55,460 nt of DNA, from NCBI GenBank assembly GCA_029554345.1, contig JAKPJF010000185.1, positions 1 to 55,460 of the forward strand, given 5' to 3'. The notes beneath the pieces were generated by a model. That model saw nothing but the letters and a program-made list of their open reading frames with translations, was not told the origin of the DNA and ran no database searches. Position numbers and translations under genes: made by a program. Shown piece by piece: positions 16,534-25,545 of this stretch; position 1 is the first letter of the stretch, and every line of letters begins with the position of its first letter. The DNA is from Spirochaetota bacterium. Its GTDB lineage: Bacteria > Spirochaetota > UBA4802 > JAFGJZ01.

Positions 16534-18165
16534 ATGAGCTTTTTTTCAAAGCATAAATACCTGATTCTAATTGCATTATCAGCCGTTTTACTTAGAATTC
16601 CGACCTATTTCAATGATTATTATGACGTTGATGAGCTTTCCGCAATAGTTCAAACAAAACAGTACTATTCCGGGCTCACACCTGGTGTAGATTTCAAAGA
16701 AAGCAAACACCCTCTATATCATGCTCTATTTAAAGTCAGTTACGGAATTAATGAAGATTACGGCTGGGTGATACTGCATATTCTCGTTTCTTTCATTGTT
16801 GCACTTACAGGAGCTGCAATTTACAGAACAACCAAGGAAATTACAGACAAATCAAAAACAGCATTTACAGCAGGAATACTCTACACTGTTATGATTTGTT
16901 CATTCAACAGATACTTTATGGCTACAAATGGTGAAATTGTATACAATTTACCTATATCAGTTGGTGCATTATCGATAGTGCTTTTTCTGAAAACTGATAA
17001 AATGTTAAATAAGATATTTTATCTGCTGCTATTAGCCTCCTCTTCTGCAATAAGCGCAGGAATAAAATTTCACGGTTTAATTATTTCCATAATTGCGGTT
17101 TTATTTTTTGTATTTATTCTTCCTTTGAGAGAAGGGAAAATAAACAGAAAATATGCACTAACAATGTTGACTGTCTTATCTGTTTTTATTGTAATTTTTG
17201 CATCAGATTATTTTATTTTTGGAAAAATTACACACAAAATTATCAATGATATATCATCAAAACTTCGATATGCGACTCATGTCTACGGATTGGAACCTCT
17301 CTCTCTAGTTTTAAAATACATTCACAGGCAGAGTTTGCTGACAATTTGGCATCCATTAATATGGATTTCATTTTTTGCTTTCACTATAAGTTTCTTTAAA
17401 AATAGAGATTTTTTTAAAACTGAAAAAACCCGTTTATTTATAATAATATCGGCAATTATCACTTATCTGATGGTTTTTGCAGGAGGTAAACGGCTTTATT
17501 TTCACTATTTCATGACTTCTTATCCATTCATATGCATGGTAAGTTCAGTTTATATCGAAGAAAGCCGGAATAAAATATCATTTTTCTTCAGAAAACATTT
17601 CAAAAAAATGCTGCTAATACCTGCTTTTTTCTTTTTCCTTTTTAACGTAAAAGATGTGATTATTAAGCATAACGCACCTGAATTGTTTATATTTGAATCG
17701 AAAGCATCATATTACTTCAGACTTATTGCTCTTGGAACAACTAATGATTATCTTATGCCGGATAAGCTTTACCATAACCTTATTGATTATATAAAAGAAA
17801 AAACAATGAAAGATGATAAGATTTTCGTATGGGGAGACGGCGCTTATATTTATTATTTTTCCGATAGACTTCCTGCCGCATATCACATGTGGCCCAAAGG
17901 AACAATAGTCGATATAACTTCTGCATATGAATCCAAAAATGCCGCTAAAATAGCAAATGCTGTTAATCGCGAAAAATATATAATTAACTATATAAAAAAA
18001 TATGATGCTGAAATATTTATTGACACTTCTGATGCGGCAACATCGAAAACGGGATCACTGTCCCCATTCACTTACAAGATCAGTCCACTCGTAAATGAAT
18101 ATTTGAAATCTAATTTCATATTCGAAACAGAAATTGATAAATTTAAAATTTATAGAAAGAAATAA
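16534..18165 (+). CDS. Multi-spanning membrane glycosyltransferase, GT-C fold (PMT/ArnT-like)
   Basis: 543 residues. About 10-11 hydrophobic helices occupy the first 375 residues, and a soluble C-terminal region of some 165 residues follows. The first extracytoplasmic loop has YYDVDELSAIVQTKQYYSG (Asp-Val-Asp-Glu near residues 29-33), the acidic motif that GT-C enzymes use to bind a lipid-linked sugar donor. DFKESKHPLYHALFK follows, as in the GT39/GT83 families. It likely transfers a sugar from polyprenyl phosphate to a lipid or protein acceptor on the periplasmic side; donor and acceptor are unknown. AGCAGGAAG is the ribosome site, and a strong terminator follows. Confidence 0.8.
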   Translation: MSFFSKHKYLILIALSAVLLRIPTYFNDYYDVDELSAIVQTKQYYSGLTPGVDFKESKHPLYHALFKVSYGINEDYGWVILHILVSFIVALTGAAIYRTTKEITDKSKTAFTAGILYTVMICSFNRYFMATNGEIVYNLPISVGALSIVLFLKTDKMLNKIFYLLLLASSSAISAGIKFHGLIISIIAVLFFVFILPLREGKINRKYALTMLTVLSVFIVIFASDYFIFGKITHKIINDISSKLRYATHVYGLEPLSLVLKYIHRQSLLTIWHPLIWISFFAFTISFFKNRDFFKTEKTRLFIIISAIITYLMVFAGGKRLYFHYFMTSYPFICMVSSVYIEESRNKISFFFRKHFKKMLLIPAFFFFLFNVKDVIIKHNAPELFIFESKASYYFRLIALGTTNDYLMPDKLYHNLIDYIKEKTMKDDKIFVWGDGAYIYYFSDRLPAAYHMWPKGTIVDITSAYESKNAAKIANAVNREKYIINYIKKYDAEIFIDTSDAATSKTGSLSPFTYKISPLVNEYLKSNFIFETEIDKFKIYRKK

Positions 18166-18188
18166 AGCCGTCCTGTTCGGACGGCTTT
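18164..18188. terminator. Bidirectional intrinsic terminator
   Basis: Perfect ten-base stem AAAGCCGTCC (18164-18173) and GGACGGCTTT (18179-18188) with a five-base loop. It lies between the convergent glycosyltransferase and lipoprotein genes and overlaps the glycosyltransferase stop codon. Confidence 0.88.
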
Positions 18189-18196
18189 ATTTGTAA

Positions 18197-18808
18197 TTAT
18201 TTCTGAATTTCTATAATAGCGCCGTCCTGTACTTTCTGCTTAACCTCAGCTTCTTTTACTTTCTCTTCCTTAGTCTTTTTGACTCTATAGCGGTCAGTAT
18301 TCAATACAGCAAGACGGAAATCATATGCTGTGAAATTGATAGACCTATCAATAACTCCTTTATTGAAATTCTGGAGCTCTGAAGGTTTTCCAAGAATACT
18401 TCCACGGTAATCCCTGATAAAAACCTTATCGAATATCTTTTTTTCACCAGATTTAACTTCAAACTTAACTTTATTCATCAATTCTTCATTAAACATCCCT
18501 ACTTTATATACTGTTCCTTCCTGCCGCACAACAGCCACAACAGTATAAATTCCAGGTTCGTAATTGATGACAATATTGCCATCTTCATCTTTTATCTCTG
18601 AAGGAATAATTACTCCATTTTTTAAATCATTAGCATTATCCAGTTTTTTGAAATATATGCGTTTAGGTGCGAATTGAAGTCGTGTATCCTCATCTTCGAT
18701 ATGAAATGTCCCTCCGAAAACCATCTTTGTAGAAAGATCAAACTCACGTACATTCTTTGAACAAGAAAAAATTAATAAAGGCAAAATAAAAACTAAAAAC
18801 TTCTTCAT
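18197..18808 (-). CDS. Predicted lipoprotein of unknown function
   Basis: 203 residues from the ATG at 18808, which has GAGGAAATTT directly upstream. A GTG four codons earlier overlaps that ribosome site and is rejected. The N-terminus MKKFLVFILPLLIFSCSKN is a lipoprotein signal with the lipidated Cys near residue 16. The body is beta-rich, with no named domain: IVINYEPGIYTVVAVVRQEG and VRDYRGSILGKPSELQNFNK-like segments suggest a small sandwich. The C-terminus is a charged Lys/Glu helix. It is the only gene between the terminator at 18164 and the 107-base gap before dnaJ. Periplasmic or outer-membrane location is inferred. Confidence 0.75.
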   Translation of the reverse strand: MKKFLVFILPLLIFSCSKNVREFDLSTKMVFGGTFHIEDEDTRLQFAPKRIYFKKLDNANDLKNGVIIPSEIKDEDGNIVINYEPGIYTVVAVVRQEGTVYKVGMFNEELMNKVKFEVKSGEKKIFDKVFIRDYRGSILGKPSELQNFNKGVIDRSINFTAYDFRLAVLNTDRYRVKKTKEEKVKEAEVKQKVQDGAIIEIQK

Positions 18809-18915
18809 AAATTTCCTCACATTAAATATTAATTGCCAGAATCAGATGCCTTAAACAATTAGTAAACCAATTATTAAAATCCAAAGTTCCAAATTATTAA
18901 TCAAATAGACTTAAA

Positions 18916-20016
18916 TCAATAAAACTGTCTCATTTCTCCCTTCAGGGATTCGCCGCTGATATCTGCAAATTCTTTCAAAAGTTCTTTCTGTCTTGCAGTA
19001 ATCTTTTTAGGAACAGTTACATTTATCCTTACAAGCAAATCACCTTTTCCATGTGAACCAATGTAAGGCATTCCGCTTCCGCGAAGTCGGAATATTTGAT
19101 TATTTTCTGTTCCCTGCGGAATTTTCATTTTCAGTGTCTGATTATAAATTGTTGGAACTTCTATATCACCGCCGATAACAGCAAGAGGGAAGGAAATATC
19201 AACAGTACATACTAGATCATTTCCGCTTCTTTCAAAATATTTATGCTTTTTAACATGAATCAAAACATAGAGATCTCCCGGGATTCCTCCACCCTGAGCA
19301 TGTTCACCTTCACCCGTTATTTTCAAGCGTGAACCCGATTCAACACCTGCCGGAATTTTAATAGTTATTTTGCGTTTCTTCGCAATAAGCCCTGTTCCGT
19401 TACAAGATTTGCAGGGTGAAGAAATTATTTTACCCTGACCATGGCATTTATAACATGTCTGTGTAACAGAAAAAAATCCCTGAGCCTGACGGATTTGACC
19501 AGCACCATTACAAACAGGACAAGTGATTGGTTTTGAGCCGGATGCAGCACCAGTCCCCTCGCACGAAGTACACGGTTCGTGACGCGGAATTTCAATCTGA
19601 ATTTCCTTTCCAGTTGCGGCCTCTTCAAGTTCTACTGCTAAATCGTATTGCAAATCGGATCCGCGTTTCTGCCGCTTTCCGCGCGAAGAAAAACCTGAGC
19701 CGAAAAATCCTTCAAATATGTCGCCGAAATCAAAGTCTCCGAAAATATCCGAAAAATCGCGGTATGCACCTTTACCGAAACCGTCAAAATTCCCGACACC
19801 TTCATGACCGAACTGATCATACTGCGCCCGTTTCTTAGAGTCTCTCAATACTTCATACGCTTCGGTTGCTTCCTTGAATTTTTCTTCAGCCTCGGCATTT
19901 CCTTTATTTCTATCCGGATGATATTTTAAAGCAAGCTTTCGGTATGCTGATTTGATCTCATCATCGTTAGCACTCTTCGCTACACCGAGTATCTCATAAT
20001 AATCTCTTTTAGCCAA
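18916..20016 (-). CDS. dnaJ: Chaperone DnaJ (Hsp40)
   Basis: 366 residues, full length. The J domain (1-70) includes [14 protein letters not shown] with the HPD motif that stimulates DnaK ATPase. A Gly/Phe-rich stretch (75-120) follows. Next come four zinc-binding CxxCxGxG repeats: [24 protein letters not shown] and CKSCNGTG. Then come the substrate-binding beta domains. The start codon is TTG at 20016, with GGAG seven bases upstream; no nearer ATG fits, and translation from TTG yields [12 protein letters not shown], the normal N-terminus. Two hairpins separate it from dnaK, which may lower its expression relative to DnaK. Confidence 0.97.
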   Translation of the reverse strand: MAKRDYYEILGVAKSANDDEIKSAYRKLALKYHPDRNKGNAEAEEKFKEATEAYEVLRDSKKRAQYDQFGHEGVGNFDGFGKGAYRDFSDIFGDFDFGDIFEGFFGSGFSSRGKRQKRGSDLQYDLAVELEEAATGKEIQIEIPRHEPCTSCEGTGAASGSKPITCPVCNGAGQIRQAQGFFSVTQTCYKCHGQGKIISSPCKSCNGTGLIAKKRKITIKIPAGVESGSRLKITGEGEHAQGGGIPGDLYVLIHVKKHKYFERSGNDLVCTVDISFPLAVIGGDIEVPTIYNQTLKMKIPQGTENNQIFRLRGSGMPYIGSHGKGDLLVRINVTVPKKITARQKELLKEFADISGESLKGEMRQFY

Positions 20017-20031
20017 AGTCTTTCTCCATAA

Positions 20032-20077
20032 AAATGCGGAAACCGCATTTAATTAAACAGGCGGCAAACGCCGCCTG
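20032..20077 (-). terminator. Two hairpins between dnaK and dnaJ (terminator or attenuator)
   Basis: Reading in the transcript direction, a first stem CAGGCGGC/GCCGCCTG (20077-20058, loop of four) begins five bases after the dnaK stop. A second stem AAATGCGG/CCGCATTT (20050-20032, loop of three) then runs into a T stretch directly before the dnaJ ribosome site. The second has the shape of an intrinsic terminator. Partial read-through would be needed for dnaJ unless it has its own promoter, which I do not see. Confidence 0.6.
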
Positions 20078-20082
20078 AATGG

Positions 20083-22017
20083 TTATTTTTTATCCTCATC
20101 AACAACTTCGTAATCCGCATCGTAAACTTTACCGTCATCAGATTTTGAAGCATTGCCATCAGAGGAAGATCCTGCATCAGCGTTCTGCTGAGTGCCGGAA
20201 GTCTGCTGAGCAGATGCTGCCTCTTTGTACATACGCTCTGCAAATTTATGGCTCGCAGTTTCAAATGCGGTTTTCGCAGTTTTGATTCTTTCAACATCAT
20301 TAGATTCAAGAGCTGATCTGAGATTGACAATTTCTTTTTCGATCTGTTCTTTTTCTGCAGCTTCAACCTTTGAAGCATTGTCTTTTAAAAGTTTTTCAAC
20401 CGAATAAATCATATTGTCAGATTCATTCTTGAGCTCAATAAGTTCTTTTGCCTTTTTATCCTCATCTGCATGAGCCTCTGCATCTCTTACCATCTTATTG
20501 ATTTCATCTTCATTCAATCCGCTTGAAGATTCAATTCTTATCTTCTGCTCCTTGCCTGTTCCTAGATCTTTGGCCGAAACGTGAACAATACCGTTGGCAT
20601 CAATATCAAAAGTAACCTCAACCTGCGGAACTCCTCTTGGTGCAGGCGGAATATCAGAAAGCTCAAAACGTCCGAGAGTTCTGTTCTGAGCAGCAAGCTG
20701 GCGTTCACCCTGAAGAACATGAATTGTTACAGCAGGCTGATTGTCAGACGCTGTTGAAAATATTTGGCTCTTTCTTGTCGGAATGGTTGTGTTTCTTTCG
20801 ATAAGTTTTGTCATTACACCACCGAGGGTTTCGATACCGAGAGAAAGAGGTGTAACGTCAAGAAGAAGAACATCATGAACATCTCCGGCAAGAACTCCAC
20901 CCTGGATACCGGCACCTACAGCTACAACTTCATCAGGATTAACTCCCTTATGAGGCTCTTTTCCAAAAATCCGTTTTACTAGCTCCTGAACCGCAGGAAT
21001 ACGCGTAGAACCGCCTACGAGAATTACTTCATCAATGTCGGCAGCAGTGAGACCCGCATCTTTAAGCGCAAGATGACAAGGTTCAGCCGAAGACTCGATA
21101 AGGTCACCGCACATCTGTTCAAATTTTGATCTCGAGAGATTTATTACTAGATGCTTTGGTCCGCTCTGATCAGCTGTCAAAAACGGAATATTTATCTCAG
21201 TTTCCATTTTATTGGAAAGTTCTATTTTTGCTTTTTCTGCAGATTCTTTTAGTCGCTGAAGAGCCATCTTGTCCTTGGAAACATCAATACCTGTCTGTTT
21301 CTTGAATTCATCAATGAGCCACTGCATTATTCTTAGGTCAAAATCATCACCGCCGAGATGAGTATTCCCGTTCGTTGATTTTACTTCAAAAACTCCGTCG
21401 CCAAGTTCAAGAACAGAAACGTCAAAAGTACCTCCGCCCAAATCGTAAACAACGATCTTATGATTTTTCTTAGCCTTATCCAGACCGTATGCCAAAGCAG
21501 CAGCTGTCGGCTCGTTTATTATACGTTCAACTTCAAGACCGGCTATTTTACCGGCATCCTTTGTTGCCTGACGCTGTGAATCGTTAAAATAAGCAGGAAC
21601 CGTTATAACCGCCTTTGTTACGGGTTCACCAAGATAATCTTCTGCTGTCTGCTTCATCTTCTGCAAAATGCGGGCAGAAATCTCCTGAGGTGAAAACTTG
21701 CCAGAAACGGTTTTCACATTAACGCCGTTCTTACCGTCATCTTCGATATCATAAGGAACAAGTTTCTTCTCTTCTGTAATTTCAGAAAATGCACGTCCCA
21801 TAAATCTTTTAACAGAACGGATTGTATTTTCAGGATTCGTAATAATCTGATTCTTTGCGACCTGACCTACAAGTCTTTCCCCTTTTTCAGTGTACGCAAC
21901 GATTGAAGGAGTTGTTCTCTGTCCTTCTGAATTCTGAATGACAATCGGCTCACCGCCTACCATTACGGAAACACATGAATTTGTGGTTCCGAGGTCAATA
22001 CCGATTATTTTGCTCAT
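20083..22017 (-). CDS. dnaK: Chaperone DnaK (Hsp70)
   Basis: 644 residues, standard length. The N-terminal ATPase begins [19 protein letters not shown] (phosphate loop 1); phosphate 2 is [20 protein letters not shown]; the adenosine region is [17 protein letters not shown]. The interdomain linker and substrate domain ([18 protein letters not shown]) follow, then a helical lid. The C-terminus ends in the acidic VDEDKK-like tail, similar to the EEVDxKK endings of Gram-negative DnaK. It is the third gene of the heat-shock operon, 26 bases after grpE, and works with DnaJ and GrpE to refold proteins. CIRCE upstream of hrcA controls it. Confidence 0.98.
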   Translation of the reverse strand: MSKIIGIDLGTTNSCVSVMVGGEPIVIQNSEGQRTTPSIVAYTEKGERLVGQVAKNQIITNPENTIRSVKRFMGRAFSEITEEKKLVPYDIEDDGKNGVNVKTVSGKFSPQEISARILQKMKQTAEDYLGEPVTKAVITVPAYFNDSQRQATKDAGKIAGLEVERIINEPTAAALAYGLDKAKKNHKIVVYDLGGGTFDVSVLELGDGVFEVKSTNGNTHLGGDDFDLRIMQWLIDEFKKQTGIDVSKDKMALQRLKESAEKAKIELSNKMETEINIPFLTADQSGPKHLVINLSRSKFEQMCGDLIESSAEPCHLALKDAGLTAADIDEVILVGGSTRIPAVQELVKRIFGKEPHKGVNPDEVVAVGAGIQGGVLAGDVHDVLLLDVTPLSLGIETLGGVMTKLIERNTTIPTRKSQIFSTASDNQPAVTIHVLQGERQLAAQNRTLGRFELSDIPPAPRGVPQVEVTFDIDANGIVHVSAKDLGTGKEQKIRIESSSGLNEDEINKMVRDAEAHADEDKKAKELIELKNESDNMIYSVEKLLKDNASKVEAAEKEQIEKEIVNLRSALESNDVERIKTAKTAFETASHKFAERMYKEAASAQQTSGTQQNADAGSSSDGNASKSDDGKVYDADYEVVDEDKK

Positions 22018-22043
22018 AAAAATCTCCTTAATAATTTATTTTA

Positions 22044-22673
22044 TCAGTTCTGCTTCGGCAAAGGTTTTGAAACCTTCACTTTGGCGCTTCTTATTACAAA
22101 ATCTTCAAGCTTATATCCTTTCTGATATACTTTTGTAACCGTATCAGTCTCTATGCCGTCCTGCATATCAATTTCAACAGCTTCATGAAAATTCGGATCA
22201 AATGGACAATTCTCTGCCTCTATTTCAGAAATAAAATGCTTTTGAAGCAAAGTTGCAATTTCTTTGGAAATAATAACAACACCTTCACTGAATGCCTTTT
22301 TTACATCATCAGCAGAAGATTCGGCCGACATAGAATTTGCAGCTTCAACTGTGCGGATTAAATCATCATTGATCTTTATTATCTCACCCGCAATTCCAAC
22401 TACAGACATTTTCTTATTCTGTTCTTCAGTTTTAGCTATACGTTTTCTAAAATTGTCGAAATCAGCCTTATTTCTAAGGAGAACATCTTTTAGAGATGCG
22501 ATTTCCTGATCTTTTTTGCACAATTCAGCCTTAAGCAGTTCAACTTCGTTTGAACAAGAACACTCAGAATCTGCACAAGCATCATTGGCCGAAGTATCAC
22601 ATCTGTCTTCAGACTGAACGCTTTCAGCCGATTCTTCAATCTTCTCTTCTCTTTCTTTTTCTTCTTTCTTCAT
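22044..22673 (-). CDS. grpE: Nucleotide exchange factor GrpE
   Basis: 209 residues. The first 45 residues are acidic and Cys/Ser-rich without clear structure (DACADSECSCSNEVELL). A long coiled coil (50-95) follows, then the beta domain with FISEIEAENCPFDPNFHEAV and DTVTKVYQKGYKLEDFVIRS, which contacts DnaK. It promotes ADP release from DnaK and acts as a temperature sensor in many bacteria. The extra cysteines in the N-terminal tail (three within ten residues) are unusual for GrpE. It lies 12 bases after hrcA in the same operon. Confidence 0.95.
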   Translation of the reverse strand: MKKEEKEREEKIEESAESVQSEDRCDTSANDACADSECSCSNEVELLKAELCKKDQEIASLKDVLLRNKADFDNFRKRIAKTEEQNKKMSVVGIAGEIIKINDDLIRTVEAANSMSAESSADDVKKAFSEGVVIISKEIATLLQKHFISEIEAENCPFDPNFHEAVEIDMQDGIETDTVTKVYQKGYKLEDFVIRSAKVKVSKPLPKQN

Positions 22674-22685
22674 TATCTCACCTTA

Positions 22686-23717
22686 CTATCTTGATACACT
22701 TGAAAGAAAGTTTGTTACCAGCCTACCCGTATAATCGACAAGAGGAACTACCTTTCTATAATCCATACGGGTTGGGCCTATAACCCCCAAAACTCCCGCA
22801 TTTTTATTTCCAATTTTATAACAACACGCGACCAGACTGCAGCCGACGACATAACTGTTATCTATCTCTGAACCGATAAATGTCTGTACAGAATCAGAGT
22901 CCATGGTACGCTGCATAATTTCTGCTAAATTTTTCTTTTCTTCGATAAGACGGAGAAACGAAGTTAAAACTTCTTTCTCAATCATGTCAGGAATATGCAG
23001 GATATTTTCAATTCCTTCTATAAAAACATCCTGCTCATTAATCGAATTCATAGCAAGCTCTACAACATCAAGAGATATCTGTTCGTTTGAACCTGAGTAT
23101 TTCTGCCTCATCTTGGCAAGTATATCCGTTTTGATGTCAAATATTGAAAAACCGGCAAACTCACTTGATAAAATATTCGAAGTTGAAAACAATATATCCC
23201 TTGTTACTCTTTCTGAAATCGTGATCTTTTTATTTATAACCACACCTGTCCGTGTAACAATAATTAAAAGAACAGTCTCGGGATCGATTGAAACAAGTTC
23301 CACCTGCTTAACAACAGTAAAATCCGGATTTGGAGTTAAAACAATACCTGCAAGCTTTGAAACAGAAGAAAGCATTTTCGTAATCGATATAAACATTTTA
23401 TCCAGATGCACTTCACTGCGCATGAAATCATCACGGATATATCCATAATCAAGATCACTGATATCGTAAGAATCCGAAAGAAAATCAACAAAGTATCTGT
23501 ACCCTGTATCTGTCGGGATTCTTCCAGCTGAAGTATGCGGATGTGTTAGAAAACCTAAAGACTCAAGATCGTACATTATGTTTCTCATTGTTGCAGGAGA
23601 AATGGTGAAGGAATATTTTTGAACAAAAGAGCGCGACCCTACTGGTCGCCCAGTAGCAATATATTCCTGTACAATCGATTTTAACACTTCTGATTCTCTT
23701 TCAGTTACAGCTCTCAT
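22686..23717 (-). CDS. hrcA: Heat-inducible transcription repressor HrcA
   Basis: 343 residues, normal length. The N-terminal winged helix begins MRAVTERESEVLKSIVQEYI and contains the recognition region SFVQKYSFTISPATMRNIMY and LTHPHTSAGRIPTDTGYRYF, the family signature. A GAF-like central domain and the C-terminal YRKVVPLVDYTGRLVTNF follow. HrcA binds CIRCE as a dimer and represses the operon; in other bacteria GroEL keeps it active. It is the first gene of the operon and lies directly behind a CIRCE copy, so it is autoregulated. Confidence 0.97.
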   Translation of the reverse strand: MRAVTERESEVLKSIVQEYIATGRPVGSRSFVQKYSFTISPATMRNIMYDLESLGFLTHPHTSAGRIPTDTGYRYFVDFLSDSYDISDLDYGYIRDDFMRSEVHLDKMFISITKMLSSVSKLAGIVLTPNPDFTVVKQVELVSIDPETVLLIIVTRTGVVINKKITISERVTRDILFSTSNILSSEFAGFSIFDIKTDILAKMRQKYSGSNEQISLDVVELAMNSINEQDVFIEGIENILHIPDMIEKEVLTSFLRLIEEKKNLAEIMQRTMDSDSVQTFIGSEIDNSYVVGCSLVACCYKIGNKNAGVLGVIGPTRMDYRKVVPLVDYTGRLVTNFLSSVSR

Positions 23718-23726
23718 ACATACCTA

Positions 23727-23753
23727 TCAGCACTCAAAATATGGGAGTGCTAA
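23727..23753. promoter_or_regulatory. CIRCE operator (HrcA binding site)
   Basis: TCAGCACTC (23727-23735), nine-base spacer, GAGTGCTAA (23745-23753). The consensus is TTAGCACTC-N9-GAGTGCTAA, so there is one mismatch. It sits between the hrcA promoter and the hrcA ATG, at the predicted transcription start, where bound HrcA would block initiation. Confidence 0.96.
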
Positions 23754-23754
23754 C

Positions 23755-23783
23755 AATATAATAAACCCACCCTAGAGCGTCAA
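23755..23783 (-). promoter_or_regulatory. Sigma-70 promoter of the hrcA-grpE-dnaK-dnaJ operon
   Basis: On the minus strand: TTGACG (23783-23778), a 17-base spacer, and TATATT (23760-23755), immediately followed by CIRCE. Position and spacing are ideal for vegetative-sigma transcription repressed by HrcA. Confidence 0.8.
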
Positions 23784-23885
23784 GTTTTTTAATCAAACGG
23801 TTTAAAGATTCAATTAAATTTCAAATTCCATTCAAAACTTAAAAAATCTCTCCTTTTATTCGTAATAAATTCATAGGAGTATTTT

Positions 23886-24335
23886 ATGAAAAAAATAAAA
23901 TCAACATTGCTAATAAACAAAAAGGCTTTCCTGCATATTTCAGATTTATGCAGGAAAAATAAAACTACAATATCAAAATCAATAGAAAGAATATTAACAG
24001 AAATGATTAAACTTCAGTTTTCCACCAATAATGTTAAAACTTTCTCATCCGTAAAATATCAAAAACGCGGCGAAGAATATTCTCTTGTTCATTACAGCAC
24101 AGCCCCTAACACATATGAGTCCTTGCTTGATATTAGAAAAATGGCAAAATTATCAATATCAAGAATGCTAAGCGATTTCATTTTAAATTTTCTTAAAAAT
24201 AAAGACGATATGCAATATTTTATGATTTTTTTTACAAAAAAATGTGATAGGAATCAAGTATATTACAATATTATGTCTCATTTTAATATTGCCAGTCAAA
24301 CTTTACGCATAGCAATAGCAGCAAAACTCGAATAG
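23886..24335 (+). CDS. Unknown protein with two ribbon-helix-helix-like units
   Basis: 149 residues; no named family recognised. Two segments share a layout of a short strand, then helix-turn-helix: DLCRKNKTTISKSIERILTE with EMIK (about residues 19-42) and DIRKMAKLSISRMLSDFILN with FLK (about 82-104). They line up on Asp, Lys, Thr/Ser-Ile-Ser-Lys/Arg and a final Lys. This resembles ribbon-helix-helix DNA-binding domains (CopG/Arc type), and two in one chain could make a single-chain pseudo-dimer. The protein is strongly basic with no signal peptide. An AGGAG site lies before the ATG. It diverges from the heat-shock operon. A DNA-binding role is inferred from the fold pattern only. Confidence 0.6.
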   Translation: MKKIKSTLLINKKAFLHISDLCRKNKTTISKSIERILTEMIKLQFSTNNVKTFSSVKYQKRGEEYSLVHYSTAPNTYESLLDIRKMAKLSISRMLSDFILNFLKNKDDMQYFMIFFTKKCDRNQVYYNIMSHFNIASQTLRIAIAAKLE

Positions 24336-24413
24336 CAAAGCTTATTTAAGGCAAATAAGTTTGATTTGACAAAAATGGACATTTCAGACTCTCTGTTCTC
24401 ATGGGGTGATTAT

Positions 24414-24605
24414 ATGAGTATGCCTGGATTCGGAGAATTAGTAGTAATCTTTTTAATAATACTTTTTGTTTTCGGAGCTGGCAAAATCCCGAGAATTGCC
24501 AGAGAAATTGGCTCAGGAATAAGAGACTTCAAAAAAGCAATGAACGGCGACGATTCAAGCGAAACAGAAGAGATAAAAACGAATAAAAAAAGCAAAAAAG
24601 CATGA
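24414..24605 (+). CDS. tatA: Sec-independent translocase subunit TatA/E
   Basis: 63 residues from the ATG at 24414, with GGGGTG six bases upstream. The open frame reaches back to a TTG at 24366 that forms part of a TTGACA sequence and is not a likely start. The short N-terminus MPGFGELVVIFLIILFVFGA is the single TatA membrane helix. It is followed by the hinge GKIPRIAREIGSGIRDFKKA, which forms the amphipathic helix, and a charged tail. TatA oligomers form the pathway for folded, twin-arginine substrates; TatC is not in the window. Its stop overlaps the start of the next gene (ATGA). Confidence 0.93.
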   Translation: MSMPGFGELVVIFLIILFVFGAGKIPRIAREIGSGIRDFKKAMNGDDSSETEEIKTNKKSKKA

Positions 24606-25453
24606 TTATTCTTTCCGGCTCAGATTCACTTCTTGCACAAAGCATACTTCCTCTTCTTCGAGAGAAAACTAAAGTTTTCGCCTTTGATCGCACAAGAGGA
24701 AGCATAAATGATCCAAACTTTCTTTCAAAGCTTGCAGAAGAAACTAAAGCTTCTATTTTCATAAATTGCGAAGAAATGAATAATGATGAAGAATGCGCCT
24801 ATAAAAGAGAAGAAGCTTATAGCATCAATTCTTTTGCTGCTGGAGAAATCGCAAAGGTTTGCAACAATTTCAATATCAAACTTATTCATATTAGTTCAAG
24901 CTTTGTTTATAGTGGGAAAGAAAACATTCCCTACTCTGAAGCCGACAACGCCGATCCTCAAAACGTTTTGGGAGACTCCAAGCTATTCGGTGAAAAAAAA
25001 ATTATTGAATCCGGATGCGATCACGTCATTTTAAGATTTCCGCAGATTTACGGCAAAGGAAACTCTTTTATTACCGACGTTCTCAGAGATTCAACCGGTT
25101 CTCGTCTCATACAGGGGCAAATTATTTCCTCTTTATATTCAAAAGACGCTGCATCTATTATCGATTCAGCAATTGAGAAAAATATCTCCGGAACATATAA
25201 TGCATCAAATTCGGGCGGCTCTGATATATTTGAATTTTTTAATTATTGCAACAAGCTTCTTGAAAAATATTCGGGAAAAAACATCATCGCAAAATTTACT
25301 TCTGTTGACTATACAGATTTTCTAAGCGCCTCTGAACCAATTCTATACAATGACCTGAATATTTCAAAAATAGAAACAACACTCGGAATTAAATTACGTT
25401 CCTGGCAGGAAGCTCTCGAAGAATACATGAAAGATTACCACCAATTCATATAA
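24602..25453 (+). CDS. RmlD-like dTDP-4-dehydrorhamnose reductase homologue lacking the catalytic Tyr
   Basis: 283 residues, the right length for RmlD, which reduces dTDP-4-keto-rhamnose to dTDP-rhamnose with NAD(P)H. Family features are the N-terminal nucleotide fold (IILSGSDSLLAQSILPLLRE), INSFAAGEIAKVCNNFNIKL, HISSSFVYSGKENIPYSEAD, and the C-terminal FSSLYSKDAA-like region. The YxxxK catalytic pair normally reads NVYGRTKLAGE, but here it is NVLGDSKLFGE: the Tyr is Leu (Leu-Gly-Asp-Ser-Lys). The dinucleotide loop also lacks the usual GxxGxxG glycines (GSDSLLAQ). The gene may therefore encode an inactive, regulatory or altered-substrate protein, as with MAT2B-like relatives. It overlaps tatA by four bases. 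Confidence 0.75.
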   Translation: MIILSGSDSLLAQSILPLLREKTKVFAFDRTRGSINDPNFLSKLAEETKASIFINCEEMNNDEECAYKREEAYSINSFAAGEIAKVCNNFNIKLIHISSSFVYSGKENIPYSEADNADPQNVLGDSKLFGEKKIIESGCDHVILRFPQIYGKGNSFITDVLRDSTGSRLIQGQIISSLYSKDAASIIDSAIEKNISGTYNASNSGGSDIFEFFNYCNKLLEKYSGKNIIAKFTSVDYTDFLSASEPILYNDLNISKIETTLGIKLRSWQEALEEYMKDYHQFI

Positions 25454-25495
25454 ATTTCAGCGAATTCAACTTAGATTCAGCTGTAAAATTTTTTC

Positions 25496-25524
25496 TTTAC
25501 AAATTAACCGTAGACATATAGTAT
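25496..25524 (+). promoter_or_regulatory. Putative sigma-70 promoter for the STAS gene
   Basis: TTTACA at 25496-25501, a 17-base spacer, and TAGTAT at 25519-25524. The leader to the ATG at 25546 is about 15 bases and contains CGGAGA as ribosome site. Confidence 0.6.
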
Positions 25525-25545
25525 TCACAACTATCGGAGACTCTT

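Noticed and set aside
22903-23448. 181-residue plus-strand open frame
   Set aside because: It is antisense to hrcA, which has an unambiguous family identity.
24366-24371. TTGACA before tatA as a promoter
   Set aside because: No acceptable -10 hexamer lies 16-18 bases downstream, so it is not listed as a promoter.
24366-24413. Extended tatA reading from TTG
   Set aside because: The TTG lies in a TTGACA sequence. The ATG at 24414 has a good ribosome site and gives the standard short TatA N-terminus.
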